From Streptomyces sp. TLI_171 (GTDB lineage Bacteria > Actinomycetota > Actinomycetes > Streptomycetales > Streptomycetaceae), in assembly GCF_003610255.1 (NCBI RefSeq), contig NZ_RAPS01000001.1:4898001-4962000 (forward strand): a stretch of DNA of 64,000 nucleotides, in the 5' to 3' direction. The notes beneath the pieces are model-generated. The model worked only from the letters and a program-made list of their open reading frames with translations, made no database searches and was not told where the DNA came from. Below are positions 16,520 to 24,594 of the stretch, in pieces (position 1 is the stretch's first letter; every line of letters starts with the position of its first letter). Position numbers and translations under genes: made by a program.

Positions 16520-16532
16520 CGAAATTTTCGTC
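16518..16532. promoter_or_regulatory. AT-rich palindrome at the lysA stop, before hom
   Basis: GACGAAA-T-TTTCGTC: perfect 7-bp arms around one base, standing out in a 70+% GC background. Too tight a loop for a full hairpin, so a protein-binding site for hom-thrC control is one reading; a weak terminator (5-bp stem, 5-nt loop) is another. Confidence 0.4.
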
Positions 16533-16651
16533 TCAGAACGTGGACCAGCCGTAGATCCGTGCGGAAAGTCCCGGAGACTGGTCAGGACAGGAAAGCCCCC
16601 GGGGCGTCGGACGCGCCCCGGCGGGGACCGAAGAATGCAGAGCGGAGTCGG

Positions 16652-17944
16652 ATGATGCGTACGCGCCCGCTGAAGGTGGCGTTGCTGGGCTGTGGTGTGG
16701 TGGGCTCCGAGGTGGCGCGCATCATGACGACGACGGCCGACGACCTCGCCGCGCGCATCGGCGCCCCGGTCGAGCTCGCGGGCATCGCGGTCCGGCGTGC
16801 CGGACGCCCCCGTCCCGGGGTGCCCGAGCACCTGCTCACCACCGACGCCGAGGCGCTGATCGGCCGCGGCGACATCGACGTGGTGATCGAGGTGGTGGGC
16901 GGCATCGAGCCGTCCAAATCGCTGCTGCTGAAAGCCTTCGCGAACGGCGCCTCGGTGGTCTCCGCCAACAAGGCGCTGCTCGCCAAGGACGGCGCCGAGC
17001 TGCACGCCGCGGCCACCGAGGCCGGCGTCGACCTCTACTACGAGGCCGCCGTCGCCGGCGCCATCCCGCTGCTGCGCCCGCTGCGCGAGTCGCTGGCCGG
17101 CGACAAGGTGAACCGGGTGCTGGGCATCGTCAACGGCACCACCAACTTCATCCTCGACAAGATGGACAGCACCGGCGCCGGGTACTCCGAGGCGCTGGAG
17201 GAGGCCACCGCGCTGGGCTACGCCGAGGCCGACCCGACCGCCGACGTGGAGGGCTTCGACGCCGCCGCCAAGGCCGCCATCCTGGCCGGGATCGCCTTCC
17301 ACACCAAGGTGACCGCCGCGGACGTCTACCGCGAGGGCATCACCGAGGTCACCGCCGCCGACATCGCCTCCGCCAAGCAGATGGGCTGCGTGGTCAAGCT
17401 GCTCGCGATCTGCGAGCGCGCCGCCGACGGCGCCTCGGTCACCGCCCGGGTGCACCCGGCGATGATCCCGCTCAGCCACCCGCTGGCCTCCGTCCGCGAG
17501 GCCTACAACGCGGTGTTCGTGGAGGCCGAGGCGGCCGGCCGGCTGATGTTCTACGGCCCCGGCGCGGGCGGCTCGCCGACCGCCTCCGCGGTCCTCGGCG
17601 ACCTGGTCGCGGTCTGCCGCAACAAGGTCAACGGCACCACCGGCCCCGGCGATTCGGTCTACGCCCAGCTGCCCGCCAAGCCGATGGACGAGGTGGTCAC
17701 CCGCTACCACGTCAGCCTCGACGTGGACGACCGCGCGGGCGTGCTCGCCCAGGTCGCGTCGGTCTTCGCCGAGCACGGCGTCTCCATCGACACCGTCCGC
17801 CAGCAGGGCCGCGACGGCGACGCCGCGCTCGTCGTGGTCACCCACCGCGCCACCGACGCCGCCCTGTCGGCGACGGTCGACAAGCTCCGCGCACTGGACA
17901 GCGTGCGCGACGTGGCCAGCATCATGCGGGTCGAAGGGGAGTAG
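16652..17944 (+). CDS. hom: Homoserine dehydrogenase
   Basis: The product of about 430 residues reduces aspartate semialdehyde to homoserine with NAD(P)H, the branch to threonine, methionine and isoleucine. N-terminal Rossmann motif VALLGCGVVGSEV (about 8-20). Catalytic domain with NGTTNFILDKM and GYAEADPTADVEGFDAAAKA, the family signature with the catalytic Lys/Asp region. A C-terminal ACT domain from about 350 (VSLDVDDRAGVLAQVASVFAEHGVSI) is expected to bind threonine for feedback inhibition. Two ATGs (16652, 16655) are possible; the GGAG at 16644-16647 is better spaced for the second. The thrC start is 6 bp after the stop, so hom-thrC form an operon. Confidence 0.96.
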   Translation: MMRTRPLKVALLGCGVVGSEVARIMTTTADDLAARIGAPVELAGIAVRRAGRPRPGVPEHLLTTDAEALIGRGDIDVVIEVVGGIEPSKSLLLKAFANGASVVSANKALLAKDGAELHAAATEAGVDLYYEAAVAGAIPLLRPLRESLAGDKVNRVLGIVNGTTNFILDKMDSTGAGYSEALEEATALGYAEADPTADVEGFDAAAKAAILAGIAFHTKVTAADVYREGITEVTAADIASAKQMGCVVKLLAICERAADGASVTARVHPAMIPLSHPLASVREAYNAVFVEAEAAGRLMFYGPGAGGSPTASAVLGDLVAVCRNKVNGTTGPGDSVYAQLPAKPMDEVVTRYHVSLDVDDRAGVLAQVASVFAEHGVSIDTVRQQGRDGDAALVVVTHRATDAALSATVDKLRALDSVRDVASIMRVEGE

Positions 17945-17950
17945 GAAGCC

Positions 17951-19039
17951 ATGAATGCCGTGATTGCCCGAGGCACCCACACTCATCAGTGGCGAGGCCT
18001 CATCGAGGAGTACCGCGACCGCCTGCCGGTCACCGACTCCACCCCGGTGGTCACCCTGCTGGAGGGCGGCACGCCGCTCGTTCCCGCCCAGGTGCTCTCC
18101 GAGCGGACCGGCTGCGACGTCTACCTCAAGGTGGAGGGCGCCAACCCGACCGGCTCCTTCAAGGACCGCGGGATGACCATGGCCATCTCCAAGGCCAAGG
18201 AGGACGGCGCCCAGGCCGTCATCTGCGCGTCCACCGGCAACACCTCCGCCTCCGCCGCCGCCTACGCGGTGCGGGCCGGCATGGTGTCCGCCGTGCTGGT
18301 CCCGCAGGGCAAGATCGCGCTCGGCAAGATGGGCCAGGCACTGGTGCACGGCGCCAAGATCCTGCAGGTCGACGGCAACTTCGACGACTGCCTGACGCTG
18401 GCCCGCGAGCTGTCCGAGAAGTACCCGGTGGCCCTGGTCAACTCGGTCAACCCGGTGCGCATCGAGGGCCAGAAGACCGCGGCCTTCGAGATCGTCGACA
18501 TGCTCGGCGACGCCCCCGACATCCACGTCCTCCCGGTCGGCAACGCCGGCAACATCACCGCCTACTGGAAGGGCTACCGCGAGTACGCCGCGGACGGCCT
18601 GGCCTCGAAGACCCCGCGGATGTGGGGCTTCCAGGCCTCCGGCTCGGCCCCCATCGTGGACGGCGCCCCGGTGCTCAAGCCGCAGACCATCGCCACCGCG
18701 ATCCGGATCGGCAACCCCGCCTCCTGGGACTACGCGCTCGCCGCCCGGGACGACTCCGGCGGCCTCATCGACAAGGTGACGGACCGCCAGATCCTGTCCG
18801 CCTACCGGCTGTTGGCCGCGCAGGAGGGCGTCTTCGTGGAGCCCGCCTCGGCCGCCTCGGTGGCCGGCCTGCTCGCCAAGGCCGAGGCCGGACTGGTCGA
18901 CCCCGGCCAGCGGATCGTCTGCACCGTCACCGGCAACGGCCTGAAGGACCCGGACTGGGCGGTGGCCGGCGCCCCGCAGCCGCAGGTCGTCCCGATCGAC
19001 CCGGAGACGGCCGCCCGCCGTCTCGGCCTGCTGGACTGA
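17951..19039 (+). CDS. thrC: Threonine synthase
   Basis: The 362-residue PLP fold type II enzyme converts O-phosphohomoserine to threonine. The PLP lysine is in NPTGSFKDRGMTMA (about residue 68). ASTGNTSASAAAYA and LPVGNAGNITAYW bind cofactor and phosphate, and VTGNGLKD is the C-terminal signature. The ATG at 17951 follows GGGGAGTAGG. It is the last gene of hom-thrC: a strong terminator follows and thrB has its own leader. In many bacteria hom, thrB and thrC are contiguous; here thrB is 264 bp further on. Confidence 0.97.
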   Translation: MNAVIARGTHTHQWRGLIEEYRDRLPVTDSTPVVTLLEGGTPLVPAQVLSERTGCDVYLKVEGANPTGSFKDRGMTMAISKAKEDGAQAVICASTGNTSASAAAYAVRAGMVSAVLVPQGKIALGKMGQALVHGAKILQVDGNFDDCLTLARELSEKYPVALVNSVNPVRIEGQKTAAFEIVDMLGDAPDIHVLPVGNAGNITAYWKGYREYAADGLASKTPRMWGFQASGSAPIVDGAPVLKPQTIATAIRIGNPASWDYALAARDDSGGLIDKVTDRQILSAYRLLAAQEGVFVEPASAASVAGLLAKAEAGLVDPGQRIVCTVTGNGLKDPDWAVAGAPQPQVVPIDPETAARRLGLLD

Positions 19040-19051
19040 CCCCGCGTCAAC

Positions 19052-19092
19052 GCGGCGGGCGGCGGGCCCCGTTCGGGTCCGCCGCCCGCCGC
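19052..19092 (+). terminator. Terminator after thrC
   Basis: A 14-bp perfect stem, GCGGCGGGCGGCGG with CCGCCGCCCGCCGC, has a further inner CCC/GGG pairing in the loop and a short T run downstream (CTTTC). It should separate hom-thrC from thrB. Confidence 0.8.
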
Positions 19093-19303
19093 CGCTTTCA
19101 GGTCACCCGACCGGCGCTTTTCCGCTGCATGCGGCAACACGCAAGATCGAAGCCGAGCAGGGTGTACCGCTCTGGAACTTCTCTTCGATACGCTGGACCC
19201 CGGCGGGCCGCGCCATGCTGCGCGCTCCTTCGACCACCCCGCCGTCGTACCACCGCAGGCCCCGTCGTCCGGGCCTCCCCCACTTTTCAGGAGTGTCCAC
19301 CGC

Positions 19304-20221
19304 ATGGCCGGTCCCGCGTTCCGCGCCGCCGCCGTCCGCGTCCGCGTCCCCGCGACCAGCGCCAACCTCGGCCCCGGCTTCGACGCCTTCGGCCTCGCCC
19401 TCGGCCTGTACGACGACGTGGTGGTCCGGGTCGCCGACTCCGGCCTGACCGTGGACATCGCCGGCGAAGGCTCCGACAACCTGGCCCGCGACGAACGGCA
19501 CCTGGTGGTCCGCTCCATGCGCGCCGCCTTCGACCGGCTCGGCGGCCAGCCCCGCGGCCTCGAAGTGGTCTGCGCCAACCGGATACCGCACGGCCGCGGC
19601 CTGGGCTCCTCGTCCGCCGCGATCTGCGCCGGCATCGTCGCCGCCCGCGCCGTCACCATCGGCGGCGCCTCCGCCCTCGACGACGACGCGCTGCTCGCCC
19701 TCGCCTCCGAGCTGGAGGGTCACCCCGACAACGTCGCGGCCTGCCTGCGCGGCAACTTCACCGTCGCCTGGACCGAGGACGGCGTCGCCCGCACCATCAC
19801 CCTGGACCCCTCCGACCGGGTCGTGCCGGTCGTGTTCGTGCCGTCCACCGAGGTGCTCACGGAGACCGCCCGCGGCCTGCTGCCGAAGACCGTCCCGCTG
19901 TCCGACGCCGCCGTCAACGCGGGCCGCGCGGCCCTGCTGGTCGAGGCGCTCACCCGCCGCCCGGAGCTGCTGCTCACCGCCACCGAGGACCGCCTGCACC
20001 AGGACTACCGGGCCTCCGCCATGCCGGACAGCGCCGCCCTGGTCGCCGCGCTGCGCGCCGAGGGCGTCCCCGCCGTCATCTCGGGCGCCGGACCGACCGT
20101 GCTCGCGCTCGGCGACGAGGCCGGAGCCGAGAAACTCCTCAATTTCGCGGGCCCGCAGTTCGCGGCGCACCGGCTGGAGCTGGACCGCACCGGCGCCACC
20201 GTGCTCCCGCTCGACATGTGA
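19304..20221 (+). CDS. thrB: Homoserine kinase
   Basis: The 305-residue GHMP kinase phosphorylates homoserine with ATP to give the thrC substrate. N-terminal VPATSANLGPGFDAFGLALGL, ATP-binding motif PHGRGLGSSSAA (about 104-115) and C-terminal GAGPTVLAL are the three GHMP motifs. The ATG at 19304 follows CAGGAG with 9-nt spacing. It lies after the thrC terminator, so it is probably transcribed from a promoter in the 19093-19303 gap (a TACGCT box lies near 19190), separately from hom-thrC. The rho leader follows. Confidence 0.96.
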   Translation: MAGPAFRAAAVRVRVPATSANLGPGFDAFGLALGLYDDVVVRVADSGLTVDIAGEGSDNLARDERHLVVRSMRAAFDRLGGQPRGLEVVCANRIPHGRGLGSSSAAICAGIVAARAVTIGGASALDDDALLALASELEGHPDNVAACLRGNFTVAWTEDGVARTITLDPSDRVVPVVFVPSTEVLTETARGLLPKTVPLSDAAVNAGRAALLVEALTRRPELLLTATEDRLHQDYRASAMPDSAALVAALRAEGVPAVISGAGPTVLALGDEAGAEKLLNFAGPQFAAHRLELDRTGATVLPLDM

Positions 20222-20232
20222 GACGGACACGA

Positions 20233-20278
20233 TTGACAAGCAAAGGGCTGGGGAATGTGTCAGGGGGTAGGTAGTGTT
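20233..20278 (+). promoter_or_regulatory. Promoter region of rho
   Basis: Contains a perfect TTGACA (20233-20238) with no good -10 at 17-18 nt, GGGAAT (20251-20256) followed 19 nt later by GTT (20276-20278), which resembles a sigma-R promoter, and TAGTGT (20272-20277), a possible -10. More than one promoter may be present. The assignment to a sigma factor is inference. Confidence 0.4.
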
Positions 20279-20732
20279 AACCTCATTGCTGCACCAGATG
20301 CCCACCGGGGCCCGGTGCGACGCATCCCGATCCCGTTCCCCCGTCCGCACGGGGGCCGGAAGCTCGGGAGCACGATTCTCCGGGAGCCCGCCACACCGCG
20401 TACGCAGCCTGCCTGCGCGACTGCGGCCCATCCCGAAGCCGTGACGGCACCGGACTCCCACCCCCAGCCTCTGCACTGAGGCTCGGCCCGGCGGGACCCG
20501 CAGTGCCGCCGCGCGACGGGGGCCCGGGCATCAACAGGCGCAGCGAGGTCGGCACCAGAACCGGCCGTCCGCGCCGCTTCGCACCACAGTGCACCGCACT
20601 TCGCAGCTCCCCGGAAGGACCAGCCTTCCGCGGGAATCCAGCCCCTGACCAGCGCAAAGAGACGCTGGACAGGACAGCACAACCGGTCGCCGTGCCAGAC
20701 AGGCCGACGTCCGCTCCAGGGAAGGACCCTTA
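20279..20732 (+). other. Long rho leader, no gene seen
   Basis: About 450 nt between the apparent promoter and the rho GTG contain no convincing coding frame. In other bacteria rho is autoregulated by Rho-dependent attenuation in its leader; a C-rich, unstructured stretch suitable for Rho loading is present (for example around 20395-20470). That role is inference. Confidence 0.45.
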
Positions 20733-22850
20733 GTGAGCGACACCACCGATCTGATGGGCGCGCGCCCGGACGCCGAGGCGTCGGACGCAGCCGCCGCCCC
20801 CGCGGCTCCGGCGCGACGCCGTCGTACCGCCGCCGCCGGCCTGGACGGCCTGGTTCTGGCCGAGCTCCAGAAGCTCGCCTCGACCCTCGGGATCAGCGGC
20901 ACCGGGCGGATGCGCAAGAGCCAGCTGATCGAGGCCATCAAGGAGAAGAGCGGCGGGGACCCGCTGCTCGCGGGCGGTTCCGCCCCCGCCGCTCCGGCCG
21001 CCAAGAAGACCGCCAAGGCCGCCGCTCCGGCCGCCGAGGCCGCTGCCCCGGCCGAGGCCGAGCAGAAGCCGGCCCGCCGCGCCCGCACCGCTGCCGCCAC
21101 CGAGCCGCAGCCGCAGGCACAGGCGCAGATCGAGATCCCGGTGCAGGCCGCCGCCGAGACCGCGGCCGCCGCCGCCCGGGCCGAGCGTCCGCGCCGCCGG
21201 GCCACCGCCGCCGCCGGCGCCCCGACCGCCGAGGCCGCGGCCGCCGCCGCGACCGCCACCACCGAGCAGGCCCCCGCCGCCGAGGCCAAGGCCGAGACCC
21301 AGCGTCCGGCCGCCGCCGAGGGCGAGGCCCGCGCCGAGCGCCGCGACCGCCGCGACCGGCGGGACCGCCGCGAGGGCGGCGACCGCCCCGAGGCCGCCGC
21401 GGCCGACAGCGACAGCGAGATCCGCGAGTCCCGCCGGGACCGCCGCAACCGCCGCGAGCGCGACCGCGCCGACCGTCAGGGCGGCCAGCAGCAGGACGGC
21501 GGCCAGCCGCGTCAGCAGGGCGGCCAGCAGCAGGGCGGCAACGCCTCGCAGCAGCAGCAGCAGCAGGGCGGCAACGCCCAGCAGCAGGGCGGCTACGACG
21601 ACGACGAGTTCGGCGACGGGCGCCGCGGCCGCCGCGGCCGCTACCGCGACCGCCGGGGCCGTCGTCGCGACGGCTTCGAGGGCCAGAGCGGCCCCGAGGT
21701 CCCGCTGAGCGACGACGACGTCCTGATCCCCGTCGCGGGCATCCTGGACATCCTCGACAACTACGCCTTCGTCCGGACCTCCGGCTACCTGCCCGGCCAG
21801 AACGACGTCTACGTCTCGCTGGCCCAGGTCCGCAAGCACGGCCTGCGCAAGGGCGACGCCATCACCGGCGCCGTCCGGCAGCCGAAGGACGGCGAGCGCC
21901 GCGAGAAGTTCAACGCCCTGGTGCGCCTGGACTCCGTCAACGGCATGGACCCGGACAGCGGCCGCGGCCGCCCCGAGTTCGGCAAGCTGACCCCGCTGTA
22001 CCCGCAGGAGCGCCTGCGCCTGGAGACCGACCCGGGCGTGCTGACCACCCGGATCATCGACCTGGTGTCGCCGATCGGCAAGGGCCAGCGCGGTCTGATC
22101 GTGGCCCCGCCGAAGACCGGCAAGACCATGATCATGCAGGCGATCGCCAACGCGATCACCCACAACAACCCCGAGTGCCACCTGATGGTCGTCCTGGTGG
22201 ACGAGCGCCCGGAAGAGGTCACCGACATGCAGCGGTCGGTGAAGGGCGAGGTCATCTCCTCGACCTTCGACCGCCCGGCCGAGGACCACACCACCGTCGC
22301 CGAGCTCGCCATCGAGCGCGCCAAGCGCCTGGTGGAGCTGGGCCACGACGTGGTGATCCTGCTGGACTCGATCACCCGCCTGGGCCGCGCCTACAACCTG
22401 GCCGCGCCCGCCTCCGGCCGCATCCTGTCCGGTGGTGTCGACTCGACCGCGCTGTACCCGCCGAAGAAGTTCTTCGGCGCCGCGCGCAACATCGAGAACG
22501 GCGGCTCGCTGACCATCCTGGCCACCGCGCTGGTCGACACCGGCTCCCGGATGGACGAGGTGATCTTCGAGGAGTTCAAGGGCACCGGCAACATGGAGCT
22601 CAAGCTCGACCGGAAGCTCTCCGACAAGCGCATCTTCCCCTCCGTCGACGTGGACGCCTCCGGCACCCGCAAGGAGGAGATCCTGCTCGGCTCCGAGGAG
22701 CTGGCGATCACCTGGAAGCTCCGTCGCGTGCTGCACGCGCTGGACTCCCAGCAGGCGATCGAGCTGCTGCTGGACAAGATGAAGCAGACCAAGTCGAACG
22801 CCGAGTTCCTGATGCAGATCGCCAAGAACACCCCCGGTTCCGGCGACTGA
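20733..22850 (+). CDS. rho: Transcription termination factor Rho with large Q/R-rich insertion
   Basis: The 705-residue hexameric RNA helicase ends transcription by threading RNA with ATP. Order: an N-terminal helical RNA-binding module (LDGLVLAELQKLASTLGISG, about 36-56), then about 220 residues of low-complexity sequence: Ala/Glu-rich, Arg/Asp-rich (RRDRRDRRDRREGG) and a Gln/Gly/Asn-rich tract at about 250-290. The cold-shock-type RNA domain (VAGILDILDNYAFVRTSGYLPG) and the RecA-like motor follow: Walker A APPKTGKT near 460, Walker B VVILLDSITRLGRAYN, and Q/R loops. Most Rho proteins are about 420 residues; the extension is typical of Actinobacteria. GTG start. A 17-bp terminator hairpin follows. 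Confidence 0.97.
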   Translation: MSDTTDLMGARPDAEASDAAAAPAAPARRRRTAAAGLDGLVLAELQKLASTLGISGTGRMRKSQLIEAIKEKSGGDPLLAGGSAPAAPAAKKTAKAAAPAAEAAAPAEAEQKPARRARTAAATEPQPQAQAQIEIPVQAAAETAAAAARAERPRRRATAAAGAPTAEAAAAAATATTEQAPAAEAKAETQRPAAAEGEARAERRDRRDRRDRREGGDRPEAAAADSDSEIRESRRDRRNRRERDRADRQGGQQQDGGQPRQQGGQQQGGNASQQQQQQGGNAQQQGGYDDDEFGDGRRGRRGRYRDRRGRRRDGFEGQSGPEVPLSDDDVLIPVAGILDILDNYAFVRTSGYLPGQNDVYVSLAQVRKHGLRKGDAITGAVRQPKDGERREKFNALVRLDSVNGMDPDSGRGRPEFGKLTPLYPQERLRLETDPGVLTTRIIDLVSPIGKGQRGLIVAPPKTGKTMIMQAIANAITHNNPECHLMVVLVDERPEEVTDMQRSVKGEVISSTFDRPAEDHTTVAELAIERAKRLVELGHDVVILLDSITRLGRAYNLAAPASGRILSGGVDSTALYPPKKFFGAARNIENGGSLTILATALVDTGSRMDEVIFEEFKGTGNMELKLDRKLSDKRIFPSVDVDASGTRKEEILLGSEELAITWKLRRVLHALDSQQAIELLLDKMKQTKSNAEFLMQIAKNTPGSGD

Positions 22851-22862
22851 CGTCACCCGCTC

Positions 22863-22902
22863 CCGAGACCCCGCACCGCCTCCGCGCGGTGCGGGGTCTC
22901 GG
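22863..22902 (+). terminator. Terminator after rho
   Basis: A 17-bp perfect stem (CCGAGACCCCGCACCGC with GCGGTGCGGGGTCTCGG) and 6-nt loop, followed by CGTTCT. One of the strongest hairpins in the window, directly after the Rho gene itself. Confidence 0.9.
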
Positions 22903-22952
22903 CGTTCTCCCAGGTCAGCGGCGGAACCTGATCGTCATACCGGTGCGTCACT

Positions 22953-22958
22953 TATGCT
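22953..22958 (+). promoter_or_regulatory. -10 hexamer TATGCT upstream of the LCP gene
   Basis: TATGCT lies 33 nt before the LCP start, after the rho terminator, with only a weak CTGATC-like -35 about 19 nt upstream. Confidence 0.35.
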
Positions 22959-22991
22959 CGAAAGGTCGCACTTCAGGCGAAACGAGGCGAT

Positions 22992-24128
22992 ATGGCCGAG
23001 CACCGGAAGAACCGCACGCCGCGTCGCCGCGCGGTGCGGATCGCGCTGTTCGCGCTGATCGGCCTGGTCGTGGTCGGCGCGGCCCTGGGCGGGATCGCCT
23101 ACTGGAAGCTGAACGGGAACATCCGCAGCGTCGACATCTCCGGGCAGCTCGGCACCGCCCGCCCGCCCGCCTCCACCGGCGGCGCGTTCAACCTGCTGGT
23201 GCTGGGCTCCGACTCGCGCTCCGGCGACAACGGCAACCTGGCGGGCGGCGCCACCGGCGACACCGCCCGCTCCGACACCGCGATGGTGGTGCACGTCAAC
23301 CAGGCGCACACCGCCGCCTCGGTGGTCTCCATACCCCGCGACACCCTGGTGGCCCGGCCGGCCTGCACCGCCGAGGACGGCAAGCAGGTCGCCGCGGCCC
23401 GCAGCGCGATGTTCAACTCCGCGTACGAGGTCGGCGGCCCGGCCTGCGCGGTGAAGACCGCGGAGCAGCTCACCGGGATGCGGATGGACCACTTCGTCGA
23501 GGTGGACTTCGCCGGCTTCGCCTCGCTGATCGACGCCATCGGCGGGGTGCAGGTCACCACCACGGTGGCCATCGACGACAGGGACAGCGGCCTGCACCTG
23601 GACGCCGGCAGCCACCACCTGGGCGGGCAGCAGGCGCTGGCGTTCGTCCGCACCCGGCACGGCGTCGGCGACGGCAGCGACCTGGGCCGGATCGAGCTGC
23701 AGAAGGAGATGGTCCGGGCGATGCTCGGGCAGGTCGGCTCGCTCGGCCTGACCTCCAACCCGGTGGCGATGTGGAACCTGGGCGACAAGCTGACCAACGC
23801 GCTGACCACCGACAGCGACCTGGCGTCGGTGAGCTCGCTGGTGGGCCTGGCGCAGACGGTGAAGAAGATCGGCCCGGACCAGCTGACCATGGTCACCCTG
23901 CCGGTGGTGTACGCCGCCAGCGACCCCAACCGGGTGATCCCGAAGACCCCGGAGGCGACCCAGCTGTGGGCGGCGCTGCGGGGCGACCAGGCGGTGCCGC
24001 AGGCGGTCCTCCAGCAGCAGCCCGCCAACCCGGCGCAGGGCTCCCCGTCCGGATCCCCGTCCGCCTCCCCGTCCGGCTCGGCGGGCCCCACCGCGCGGGC
24101 CACCGAAGTGGCCGGGGGAGCGGAATAG
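22992..24128 (+). CDS. LytR-CpsA-Psr (LCP) family cell-wall glycopolymer ligase
   Basis: The 378-residue protein has a basic cytoplasmic tail, one transmembrane segment (about 18-38) and an extracellular LCP domain. LLVLGSDSR, RSDTAMVVHV, VSIPRDTLV and RTRHGVGDGSDLGRIELQKE are the hallmark motifs; the Arg and Asp residues bind the pyrophosphate of lipid-linked polymers. LCP enzymes transfer teichoic-acid-like or other glycopolymers from undecaprenyl carriers to peptidoglycan. The last 45 residues are a Gln/Pro/Ser/Ala-rich tail. It sits between the strong rho terminator and rpmE, probably with its own promoter. WecA, which makes a carrier-linked sugar, is encoded 6 kb downstream. Confidence 0.92.
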   Translation: MAEHRKNRTPRRRAVRIALFALIGLVVVGAALGGIAYWKLNGNIRSVDISGQLGTARPPASTGGAFNLLVLGSDSRSGDNGNLAGGATGDTARSDTAMVVHVNQAHTAASVVSIPRDTLVARPACTAEDGKQVAAARSAMFNSAYEVGGPACAVKTAEQLTGMRMDHFVEVDFAGFASLIDAIGGVQVTTTVAIDDRDSGLHLDAGSHHLGGQQALAFVRTRHGVGDGSDLGRIELQKEMVRAMLGQVGSLGLTSNPVAMWNLGDKLTNALTTDSDLASVSSLVGLAQTVKKIGPDQLTMVTLPVVYAASDPNRVIPKTPEATQLWAALRGDQAVPQAVLQQQPANPAQGSPSGSPSASPSGSAGPTARATEVAGGAE

Positions 24129-24252
24129 CGGGATCCGGCTCCCGGTTTGGGAAGATGCGGCCAGTGCTGGCACACTGGTCCGTCGGTCCCGGTTCACGAG
24201 CGGCTGCCCAGTCCGCCGACCCGGTGCCCTCCCGATCAGCTAGGAGAATCCC

Positions 24253-24477
24253 TTGAAGTCCAACGTTCACCCGCAGTACGTGCTCACCACGGTGACCTGC
24301 ACCTGCGGCAACGAGTTCACCACCCGCTCCACCGAGACCAGCGGCGAGATCCGCGCCGAGGTCTGCTCGAACTGCCACCCGTTCTACACCGGCAAGCAGA
24401 AGATCCTCGACACCGGTGGCCGCGTGGCCCGCTTCGAGGCCCGCTTCGGCAAGAAGCTCTCCGGCGGCAAGGCCTAG
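24253..24477 (+). CDS. rpmE: 50S ribosomal protein bL31 (zinc-binding form)
   Basis: The 74-residue protein has Cys16, Cys18, Cys38 and Cys41 (TCTCGN and VCSNCHPF), the C+ zinc ribbon of bL31. Actinobacteria usually encode a second, Cys-less L31 elsewhere that replaces this one when zinc is short. The TTG start at 24253 has AGGAGA at 24242-24247. A possible promoter, TTGGGA spaced 18 nt from CACACT, lies near 24147-24176. prfA follows 117 bp downstream, an order common to many bacteria. Confidence 0.97.
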   Translation: MKSNVHPQYVLTTVTCTCGNEFTTRSTETSGEIRAEVCSNCHPFYTGKQKILDTGGRVARFEARFGKKLSGGKA

Positions 24478-24594
24478 CGCTCCCACGGCGCCGGTCTCGG
24501 ACGCTCCCGTGCTCGTTCACGGGGGGTCCGGGCCGGCGCCGTTCGCGTCCCTCCCCACCACCCTGCGGCACACTCACGGAAGTAGGACCACCCG

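Noticed and set aside
13199..18526. 1775-codon open frame on the - strand opposite argS-lysA-hom
   Set aside because: Antisense of three well-identified genes; no motif and no ribosome site.
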